DNA of 5,809 nt from an uncultured Verrucomicrobiota bacterium (GTDB lineage Bacteria; Verrucomicrobiota; Verrucomicrobiia; Methylacidiphilales; Verrucolacustridaceae). Every line of letters begins with the position of its first letter. The first letter of the stretch is position 1. Made by a program: the position numbers and the translations under genes. The notes below the pieces were generated by a model. That model was not told the DNA's origin. It saw nothing but the letters and a program-made list of their open reading frames with translations, and ran no database searches. The DNA is taken from positions 1 to 5,809 of the forward strand of contig CAIVGD010000086.1 of assembly GCA_903905395.1 (NCBI GenBank), in the 5' to 3' direction. Shown here in pieces: positions 1 to 5,597 of the stretch.

Positions 1-172
1 CCGGAAAATGGGAGCCTATCAACCATCTAGCCTGCTCGATTATCTAGCCAAGAAACCCGTCGAACTCGAATCGATCTGGGGCGAAGCCCTGCGGCAAGGA
101 ACCGCCGCCGGTGCCGATATGCCACAGTTAAGAGAATTATACCAAAAATTAAAACAACTGGTGCGAATTTAA
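1..172 (+). CDS. panE: 2-dehydropantoate 2-reductase (ketopantoate reductase), C-terminal fragment
   Basis: Only the last 56 codons are in the window (reading frame begins at base 2, stop TAA at 170-172); the gene is cut by the window edge, not visibly broken. The family reduces 2-ketopantoate to pantoate with NADPH in the cytoplasm, a step of pantothenate and coenzyme A synthesis. What is seen is the end of the helical C-terminal domain: a PSSLLDYL segment (about residues 8-15 of the fragment) followed by KPVELESIWG. This matches the family pattern S-S-M/L-x-x-D ... x-E-I/L-x-x-I-x-G, in which the Glu (E21 here) corresponds by recall to the substrate-binding Glu256 of E. coli PanE. A typical GADMPQLRELYQKLK tail follows. 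The NADPH-binding Rossmann half lies to the left and cannot be checked. Some PanE/ApbA-family members are paralogues of unknown substrate, so the family is firmer than the exact function. The final 45 bases are notably AT-rich. Confidence 0.82.
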   Translation, partial: RKMGAYQPSSLLDYLAKKPVELESIWGEALRQGTAAGADMPQLRELYQKLKQLVRI

Positions 173-173
173 A

Positions 174-1520
174 TCAGGCTTTCGCAATCTGCCGCAACAG
201 CGCTTGATTCATTTTCGCCCCCTGCTCGAGATAACGAATGGGAAAAGTTTCATCAGGTCCGTGCGCCCGGCAGTCGGGCTGGCTCAACCCCACCAGCAAA
301 GTCTCCACACCCAAAACCTTCTTGATCACACTGACAATCGGTATCGTTCCGCCTTCCAGCAGGAAGTGCACCTTTTCCCCTCCCCAAGCCTGACTCAAGG
401 CCCGCACCGCCGCTGGACCAAACCCCTTTTTGGGATCGCAGAAATAGGGAAAGCCGCCGTGATGCCGGGTGACTTGTATTTTTACGGTTTTCGGACACCG
501 CTTTTTCAGATCCTTTTCCACCCGAGCAGTGATCTCCTTCGGATCCTGATTTGGCACCAAGCGGAAGGTCAGCTTGGCGGAAGCCTTGCTCGGCAAAACG
601 GTCTTGGGCCCTGGCCCCTGATAGCCACCCGTGATTCCATTGATTTCCGCCGTTGGCCTCATGCCGATTCGCTCAATCGCCGAAAATCCGGCCTCACCCC
701 CCAGAGCGGGACTGCCCGCCTGCCTCCGCACTTCCGCATCCGAAACCCCCAGATCCCTGGCCGCCTTGCGCTCCCACGCCGCCGGTTTCCTCACCTTGCT
801 GTAAAATCCGGGAATCGTGACACGCCCGTTTTTATCATGCAGTCCCGCCAGCAGACGGGTGAGAACGGTGATGGGATTCACCACTGCACCTCCGTAAACC
901 CCAGAATGCAGATCGTGGGAAGGCCCAGTCAGATCCACCTGCAACGCAGTTATCCCTCGAAGACCGTAGGTAAGTGTCGGCTTGTCCAGCCCCGCCATAT
1001 TGGTATCGGAAACTACCGCCACATCGCACGCCAACTCCTCTTTTCTCGCACGCAGGACCGCTTCCAAATTGTCGCTTCCCACTTCTTCCTCCCCCTCCAC
1101 CACAAAAACCACGTCCGTCTCAGCTCCGCCCGAGCGGATCATATCGGCCACTCCCAGCATGTGCGCAAAGATCTGACCCTTGTTGTCGGTCGAACCCCTA
1201 GCCACCACCATCCCCTCAATCACCCTCGGCTCAAATGGGTCGCCCGTCCACCCATCCCCCATCTCCGCCGGTTGCACATCGTAGTGACCGTAAATCAGCA
1301 CCGTCTTGCGTTTGAGCCCACCCGGCTTCTTCCACTTGGCCAGTACCACCGGAGCTCCAGCCGTAGGCACAATTTCCGCCTTCATACCCATCTCCTCAAA
1401 CTTCTTCTCCAACCAATCGGCACACTCTCGCATCGTCTGAGCCTTCGATGGGTCGGCCGAGACAGTTGGAAACCTCAAAAAATCGAAATAATCGGCTTGG
1501 GCTTGGTCAGATAGCGGCAT
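174..1520 (-). CDS. M20-family metallo-dipeptidase (dinuclear zinc; carnosinase/DUG-like)
   Basis: A 448-residue cytoplasmic peptidase by homology, hydrolysing dipeptides or related amides with two zinc ions. All expected M20 residues are present (numbering from MPLSDQ): GHYDVQP with ligand H79 and catalytic D81; ARGSTDNKGQ with bridging D112; EGEEEVGS with general base E145 and ligand E146; SDTNM with ligand D172; and CRAHGPDE near the C terminus with ligand H420. SHDLHSGVYGG (H205) starts the dimerisation lid domain and matches the histidine that, in carnosinases, reaches into the partner's active site. Length and domain order are normal for the ArgE/DapE/CPG2/CNDP superfamily, and the sequence is closest to the dipeptidase branch. 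The exact substrate is unknown. The start at 1520 is chosen because homology begins just after it; the frame stays open to an ATG at 1580 and a GTG at 1550, but those add only a non-conserved, Gly/Arg-rich lead. No good ribosome site precedes 1520. No signal peptide is seen. The stop faces panE, with one base between. Confidence 0.92.
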   Translation of the reverse strand: MPLSDQAQADYFDFLRFPTVSADPSKAQTMRECADWLEKKFEEMGMKAEIVPTAGAPVVLAKWKKPGGLKRKTVLIYGHYDVQPAEMGDGWTGDPFEPRVIEGMVVARGSTDNKGQIFAHMLGVADMIRSGGAETDVVFVVEGEEEVGSDNLEAVLRARKEELACDVAVVSDTNMAGLDKPTLTYGLRGITALQVDLTGPSHDLHSGVYGGAVVNPITVLTRLLAGLHDKNGRVTIPGFYSKVRKPAAWERKAARDLGVSDAEVRRQAGSPALGGEAGFSAIERIGMRPTAEINGITGGYQGPGPKTVLPSKASAKLTFRLVPNQDPKEITARVEKDLKKRCPKTVKIQVTRHHGGFPYFCDPKKGFGPAAVRALSQAWGGEKVHFLLEGGTIPIVSVIKKVLGVETLLVGLSQPDCRAHGPDETFPIRYLEQGAKMNQALLRQIAKA

Positions 1521-1580
1521 TCGGTCATTTTGCCCATAACCCGTGTTCACGCCAGCCCCGCGGCACCCCCTCCAATCCAT

Positions 1581-1608
1581 TTGCGGAGCATCAAAATCCG
1601 GCTAAATT
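1581..1608 (+). promoter_or_regulatory. Candidate promoter for the M29-like gene in the divergent intergenic region
   Basis: The gap between the two divergent genes (1521-1614) is 94 bases and must hold start signals for both unless one is read through. On + there is a TTGCGG box at 1581-1586 and a TAAATT box at 1603-1608, spaced 16 bases, resembling sigma-70 -35 and -10 elements. A start site about seven bases past the -10 box would fall at the ATG at 1615, giving a leaderless or nearly leaderless message, in line with the absence of a Shine-Dalgarno sequence there. No equally convincing promoter was found for the minus-strand dipeptidase; a GGAGG-like purine run exists on that strand near 1568-1575 but lies too far from the chosen start to serve it. 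This is pattern matching only. Confidence 0.3.
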
Positions 1609-1614
1609 ATCCAA

Positions 1615-2772
1615 ATGCCTACTCCTCATTTGGAAATTCCCAAGTCGTTCCCCCCATTCGACCTTATCCGCCTGCTCCAGACCGTTTTCGAGCCGGCCAA
1701 AGGCGAAAGGACCTGCGTTCTCATCGACCTCGACGACCCGACCGGCGTGAAGGATTTTGCCTTCCTGAAAAATACCAACCTCACCGTTCAAAAGTATGCC
1801 CACGATATTTTTTATCAGGGGCTGAACAACGGAGCCAAGAAAACGCTCGCCCTGACCGGGGGAGACCTCTACGCCTACCGAACCACCGGAGGCAGTAACC
1901 TCGATCTCGATGACCTCGCAATCGACATTCACGGGAATCATCTCTCCTTTGAAAAAGACATCTATCCCAAGTACGACATCATCCTCTGCGTCTCCACATA
2001 CTCCGCCACCGCCCCCCTCACCGCCTCGGCCAAAAAACATGGGTTCCGAGGCGCTACCCTTCACGGCCTCAACGAGATCATTCTCAAAACCGGTCTTGCC
2101 GTGGACTACAACGAAGTCAGCCGACAAACCGAAAAGCTACGCCTCGGACTCACCAAGTCCGACTGGGTGGAAATCGATTTCGAAGTGACTGGCAAGAAAG
2201 CGACTCTCCATCTTGATCTCGGAAAACAGGAAGCCCAGAAATCTCACGGCCTTTGCCGTGGAAAAACTCCCGACGTGGCCAACCTGCCAGCGGGGGAAGT
2301 CTATTTTGTCCCCACGAATGCCTCCGGCCAGATGCCCATGAAATTCGAAGATGGCACTCTCGCCCTGCTAGATGTGAAAAACGGCCGCCAAGTCGGCGGC
2401 TCCTTTCTTTCCGGAAACGCAAAAACCCTGGAAGCCCATGTCGCCAAACTGAAACGCGATCCGGTCACCGGAGAACTCGGGGAACTCGGCTTCGGCACCC
2501 AGCTTCTCCCATTCAGCGGTCGCGATATCCAGGACGAAAAGATCCTCGGCACTGTTCACGTTGCCACCGGACGTTCAGATCACCTCGGCGGTCACCTCAC
2601 CCCCGACAAGTTTGCCGAAAAGATCAACGCCACTCATGACGACATCCTCTATGCCCCCCACAAGACTCCGGAGATTCAGTTGAAACAGGTTCGCCTTCAC
2701 CGCGACGGGAAGATCCAAGTCGTCATTGAAAATTATCGCCCATCCTCATACCTCCAGAACCTTCTCGCCTGA
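1615..2772 (+). CDS. COG2309 / M29 (aminopeptidase T/AmpS-like) metalloprotein
   Basis: A 385-residue cytoplasmic protein without signal peptide or membrane segment, close to the usual length for M29 proteins. The family's C-terminal metal site is recognisable in order: VANLPAGEVYFVP with E228, GELGFGT with E290, GTVHVATG with H315, and a THDDIL segment giving the H-x-D pair H341/D343. By recall these match E253, E319, H348, H381 and D383 of S. aureus AmpS. The N-terminal half is weakly conserved, as usual. Odd point: AmpS Tyr355, seven residues after the first His and thought to be catalytic, falls on D322 here, so peptidase activity is not assured. The fold family also includes the iron dioxygenase NicX, which uses the same His, His, Asp positions, so another small-molecule reaction is possible. 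The start at 1615 is the only reasonable ATG (the next Met is residue 240); it has no Shine-Dalgarno sequence. The gene is divergent from the dipeptidase and its stop overlaps the start of the methyltransferase, suggesting one transcript. Confidence 0.8.
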   Translation: MPTPHLEIPKSFPPFDLIRLLQTVFEPAKGERTCVLIDLDDPTGVKDFAFLKNTNLTVQKYAHDIFYQGLNNGAKKTLALTGGDLYAYRTTGGSNLDLDDLAIDIHGNHLSFEKDIYPKYDIILCVSTYSATAPLTASAKKHGFRGATLHGLNEIILKTGLAVDYNEVSRQTEKLRLGLTKSDWVEIDFEVTGKKATLHLDLGKQEAQKSHGLCRGKTPDVANLPAGEVYFVPTNASGQMPMKFEDGTLALLDVKNGRQVGGSFLSGNAKTLEAHVAKLKRDPVTGELGELGFGTQLLPFSGRDIQDEKILGTVHVATGRSDHLGGHLTPDKFAEKINATHDDILYAPHKTPEIQLKQVRLHRDGKIQVVIENYRPSSYLQNLLA

Positions 2773-3527
2773 ACTCATCCTCCTACGAAAAACCCGCCGT
2801 CTTGGCGGAATACTTGGCGTTTCACTATCTCGATCCCGCGGATCTTCTTCCCAAAGGCGTTCCTACACCCAGGCAGGTCTCAAACTTTCCTGCGACCTGC
2901 GCCCGACTTCTTCTTGTTCAGGCCAAGGCCAGGAAAGTCCGACCCTGCCGTGCATTGGATCTTGGGTGTGCAGTGGGGCGCTCCTCGTTCGAACTCGCCC
3001 GCCGCGTCCCAGAGGTTCTGGGTATCGACATCTCCCGCTCATTTATTCGCACCGCCCGGAAACTTCAAAACAGAGGCAAACTTGGATTCAAACTTCTCGA
3101 GGAGGGATGCCTTACACGAAATGCGGTGGCTCGTGTTCCTGCCGGAATCGATAAAGCACGTGTTCGTTTTACGACTGGGGACGCACTTCGCCTTCCAAAA
3201 GGCCTAGGATCTTTCGATCTCGTTTTGGCGGCCAACCTTATCGATCGAGTCCCTGATCCAAAACGACTTCTCTCGAAGATTCTGCCTTCGCTCGTGAGAT
3301 GCGGAGGTCTTCTTCTTCTCACTTCCCCTTACACTTGGTCTGCCGATTTCACCCCACCCGCCAATTGGTTGGCCAGCCACAGCACCGATTCCTTCTCAGC
3401 CCTTCGTTCCCACCTCCGATCCTCCTTCCGCCTCATTCATCGCCAGAATCTTCCCTTTCTCCTGCGTGAACATCGTCGCAAATTTCAATTCACCTTCGCC
3501 GATGCCACGTTTTGGAAACGCCTCTAG
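2769..3527 (+). CDS. Stand-alone OvoA C-terminal-type SAM methyltransferase (putative 4-mercaptohistidine N1-methyltransferase)
   Basis: A class I S-adenosylmethionine methyltransferase of the family forming the C-terminal domain of OvoA, which N-methylates mercaptohistidine in the last step of ovothiol synthesis. Numbered from the proposed CTG start: motif I ALDLGCAVGRSS at 62-73, the acidic SAM-ribose residue in GIDIS (D87), GDA near 137-139, FDLVLAANL near 149-157, and the family-specific LTSPYTW, FTPPANWL and LPFLLREHRRKFQ segments in the last third. The nearest conventional start is TTG at 2802 (241 residues), but the frame is open upstream and encodes YEKPAVLAEYLAFHY, matching the conserved family N terminus (YE....L.EYL.FHY), which TTG would cut. 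The only near-cognate NUG codon before it is CTG at 2769, overlapping the previous stop as CTGA, which gives 252 residues. No Shine-Dalgarno sequence is seen, so reinitiation after gene 4 is likely. The sulfoxide synthase half of OvoA is absent here. Leucine codons favour CTT over CTC, unlike the preceding gene. Family assignment is strong; the substrate is inferred. Confidence 0.85.
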   Translation: MNSSSYEKPAVLAEYLAFHYLDPADLLPKGVPTPRQVSNFPATCARLLLVQAKARKVRPCRALDLGCAVGRSSFELARRVPEVLGIDISRSFIRTARKLQNRGKLGFKLLEEGCLTRNAVARVPAGIDKARVRFTTGDALRLPKGLGSFDLVLAANLIDRVPDPKRLLSKILPSLVRCGGLLLLTSPYTWSADFTPPANWLASHSTDSFSALRSHLRSSFRLIHRQNLPFLLREHRRKFQFTFADATFWKRL

Positions 3528-3542
3528 TCTTTTTTAGGTGGT

Positions 3543-3571
3543 TTGCCTGTGAGGGCAGGCTCCGCTATTCT
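3543..3571 (+). promoter_or_regulatory. Candidate promoter for leuCD, with an embedded small inverted repeat
   Basis: The 52-base gap between the methyltransferase stop and leuC contains TTGCCT (3543-3548) and TATTCT (3566-3571), 17 bases apart, each matching four of six sigma-70 consensus positions. Transcription would begin about 3578, almost at the leuC ATG (3580). A five-base inverted repeat, GCCTG (3545-3549) and CAGGC (3556-3560), lies inside it; it could be a protein-binding site or a weak hairpin, but it has no following T run, so it is not called a terminator. A T6 run at 3530-3535 just after the methyltransferase stop is preceded by only a weak CGTTT/AAACG hairpin. Whether leuCD has its own promoter or is read from upstream cannot be settled from sequence. 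Confidence 0.3.
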
Positions 3572-3579
3572 AAAACCTT

Positions 3580-4989
3580 ATGGGGAAGACACTTTTTCAT
3601 AAAGTTTGGGAACGCCATACCGTCGGAAAATTGCCCGATGGTTCGACCCAACTCTTTATCGGCACCCATCTCATTCACGAAGTCACCAGCCCCCAAGCCT
3701 TCGGGATGCTCCGCGATCTCGGTTTAAAAGTCGCCTTCCCCAACCGCACCTTCGCCACAGTCGATCACATTGTCCCGACCGATCAACGCACCGAGCCGTT
3801 CCGCGATTCCTTGGCCGACGCCATGATCAAGGATCTGCGCAAAAACTGCGCTGACTTTGGCATCACTTTCTTCGATATCCCTTCCGGCAAACAGGGCATC
3901 GTCCACATCGTCGGACCCGAGCAGGGCATCACCCAACCGGGCACCACGATCGCCTGCGGAGATTCCCACACCTCCACCCATGGCGCTTTTGGCGCGGTTG
4001 CTTTCGGTATCGGCACGAGCCAGGTCCGCGACGTGCTCGCCACCCAAACGTTGGCCCTCTCCCCCCTAAAGGTTCGCAAAATCGAAGTACGTGGAAAACT
4101 TGGCCCAGGCGTGTACGCCAAGGACATCATCCTCCACATCATCCGCACTCTTGGCGTGAATGGCGGCACCGGGTATGCCTACGAATATGCCGGCCCCACG
4201 ATCGAAGGGCTGTCGGTGGAAGAACGGATGACGATTTGCAATATGTCGATTGAGGGCGGAGCTCGGGCCGGCTACGTCAATCCCGACGACAAGACCTTCG
4301 AGTATCTCCGCGGACGGCCCTACTGCCCCAAAGGCAAGGATTGGGACGAAGCCGTAAAGGCCTGGCGCCTGATCGCCTCCGATGACGACGCTGTTTACGA
4401 CGACGTGAAAGTCTTTGAAGCTTCAAAAATCCGCCCCACGGTCACCTGGGGAATCAATCCGGGCCAAGGCATCTTCATTGATGAAGCTATCCCCTCCCCC
4501 GAGCAGCTTCCCGAGGCCGACCGCTCCTCCGCCAAAGAGGCTCTTGAGTTCATGCAGTTTAAAGCCGGCCAAAAACTTGCAGGGCAGAAAATTCAAGTCG
4601 CCTTCTTTGGTTCCTGTACCAACGCGCGCGTCTCCGATTTTCTGGAAGCTTCCAAATTCCTCAGAGGACGCAAAGTCGCCCCGGGAGTCCGGGCCATTGC
4701 GGTGCCAGGTTCTCAAGGCGTAAGCAAGATTTGTGCAGAAATGGGAATCGATAAGGTTTTTCGTGATGCAGGTTTTGATTGGCGCGAAGCGGGTTGCTCG
4801 ATGTGTCTCGGAATGAATCCCGACCAACTGGTCGGCGATGAGATCTGCGCCTCCTCCTCGAACCGCAACTTCAAGGGCCGTCAGGGCAGTCCCACCGGCC
4901 GAACTCTGCTTATGAGTCCGGTCATGGTGGTCGCCGCGGCCGTCACCGGCGAAGTCAGTGATGCTCGCAAGGTTTTTACCGGATCCTGA
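3580..4989 (+). CDS. leuC: 3-isopropylmalate dehydratase large subunit
   Basis: The aconitase-family large subunit that, with LeuD, isomerises 2-isopropylmalate to 3-isopropylmalate in leucine biosynthesis, in the cytoplasm. It is 469 residues, the normal length for the bacterial LeuC type. The N terminus MGKTLFHKVWERHTV and DHIVPTD (62-68) are typical, as is CGDSHTSTHGAFGAVAFGIGTS (126-147), the substrate-binding core. The three cysteine ligands of the [4Fe-4S] cluster are all present: C346 in FGSCTNAR, and C406 and C409 in GCSMCLGMNPD. The SSNRNFKGRQG segment (426-436) is the conserved arginine-containing active-site loop. The ATG at 3580 fits the family N terminus exactly; no Shine-Dalgarno sequence precedes it. 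It is followed after two bases by leuD on the same strand. No leucine-rich leader peptide or T-box-like structure fits in the short upstream gap. No truncation or missing key residue is seen. leuA and leuB are not in the window. Confidence 0.97.
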   Translation: MGKTLFHKVWERHTVGKLPDGSTQLFIGTHLIHEVTSPQAFGMLRDLGLKVAFPNRTFATVDHIVPTDQRTEPFRDSLADAMIKDLRKNCADFGITFFDIPSGKQGIVHIVGPEQGITQPGTTIACGDSHTSTHGAFGAVAFGIGTSQVRDVLATQTLALSPLKVRKIEVRGKLGPGVYAKDIILHIIRTLGVNGGTGYAYEYAGPTIEGLSVEERMTICNMSIEGGARAGYVNPDDKTFEYLRGRPYCPKGKDWDEAVKAWRLIASDDDAVYDDVKVFEASKIRPTVTWGINPGQGIFIDEAIPSPEQLPEADRSSAKEALEFMQFKAGQKLAGQKIQVAFFGSCTNARVSDFLEASKFLRGRKVAPGVRAIAVPGSQGVSKICAEMGIDKVFRDAGFDWREAGCSMCLGMNPDQLVGDEICASSSNRNFKGRQGSPTGRTLLMSPVMVVAAAVTGEVSDARKVFTGS

Positions 4990-4991
4990 AT

Positions 4992-5597
4992 ATGTCCCTC
5001 TCACCCATTAAAAAAATCACCGGCCGCGCTGTTCCCGTGCAAGGCGACGACATAGACACAGATCGCATCATTCCAGCCAGATATATGCGGTGCATCACTT
5101 TTGACGGTTTGGGCGAGTACCTCTTTCGCGATGTCCGCTTCACCCCCGATGGGAAGACCACGAACCACCCCATCGATGATTCAAAATACAAAGGAGCCTC
5201 CATCCTGGTTTCAGGAATGAATTTCGGATGCGGGAGTTCCCGTGAACACGCACCTCAAGCCATCGCCCGGGCGGGATTCAAAGCTGTGATCGCGGGTGGC
5301 TTTGCCGAAATCTTTTTTGGAAACAGCACCACCCTCGGGTTGCCCTGCGTCACCGCGAAGCGCGAAGATCTGATTACACTCACGAAACTGATCCAAACCG
5401 AACCAGCCACCGAGGTGAAGATTGATTTGGAAAAACTGAAAGTGACCGCCGGAAAACTTTCTTTCTCCGTCACCATGAAGTCGAGCGCCCAGCAGGGTTT
5501 GCTCAGCGGTCGCTACGATGCCATCGCCGATCTCCTCGCCAATCTGCCAAAGGTGATAGAGTTGGCCGCACATATTCCATCACCAATAGCCCCGTAA
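4992..5597 (+). CDS. leuD: 3-isopropylmalate dehydratase small subunit
   Basis: The swivel-domain partner of LeuC; the two together form the active leucine-biosynthesis isomerase. It is 201 residues, usual for bacterial LeuD. Family signatures are clear: GDDIDTDRIIPARY (18-31) near the N terminus, and FGCGSSREHAPQAI (78-91), the loop that enters the shared active site, with S82, S83 and R84 the key residues. AGGFAEIFFGNSTTLGLP (101-118) is also conserved. The ATG lies two bases after the leuC stop, a spacing that implies translational coupling; no ribosome-binding sequence is visible in the end of leuC. The C-terminal tail after about residue 185 is not distinctive. No convincing intrinsic terminator on this strand was found in the following 100 bases, although a TTGAA/TTCAA inverted repeat (5610-5631) without a T run is present. 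Confidence 0.97.
   Translation: MSLSPIKKITGRAVPVQGDDIDTDRIIPARYMRCITFDGLGEYLFRDVRFTPDGKTTNHPIDDSKYKGASILVSGMNFGCGSSREHAPQAIARAGFKAVIAGGFAEIFFGNSTTLGLPCVTAKREDLITLTKLIQTEPATEVKIDLEKLKVTAGKLSFSVTMKSSAQQGLLSGRYDAIADLLANLPKVIELAAHIPSPIAP

Noticed and set aside
135..165. A perfect TATAAT on the minus strand inside the end of panE
   Set aside because: No -35 element at a suitable distance, and it would fire away from the dipeptidase into the body of panE with no gene start there; likely chance in AT-rich sequence.
204..1514. A 436-codon open frame on the + strand opposite the dipeptidase gene
   Set aside because: It lies entirely antisense to a gene with every M20 catalytic residue. Its product is rich in His, Arg, Pro and Ser without any recognisable motif, as expected of the shadow of a GC-rich gene.
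1591..2127. A 178-codon minus-strand open frame over the first half of the M29-like gene
   Set aside because: Gly/Val/Glu-rich antisense shadow; it would also cover the divergent intergenic region, and no family is recognised.
2726..3154. A 142-codon plus-strand frame bridging the M29-like and methyltransferase genes, considered as evidence of a frameshift or small gene
   Set aside because: Both flanking genes read through intact in their own frames with conserved residues on both sides, and the product is Ser/Arg-rich with no motif.
3528..3560. Terminator between the methyltransferase gene and leuC
   Set aside because: The T6 run (3530-3535) precedes the GCCTG/CAGGC hairpin instead of following it, and the hairpin before the T run is only a five-base stem with an AT-rich side and a three-base loop.
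4423..5004. A 193-codon minus-strand open frame within leuC
   Set aside because: Antisense to well-conserved leuC sequence that includes the cluster cysteines; no domain recognised and composition typical of a shadow frame.
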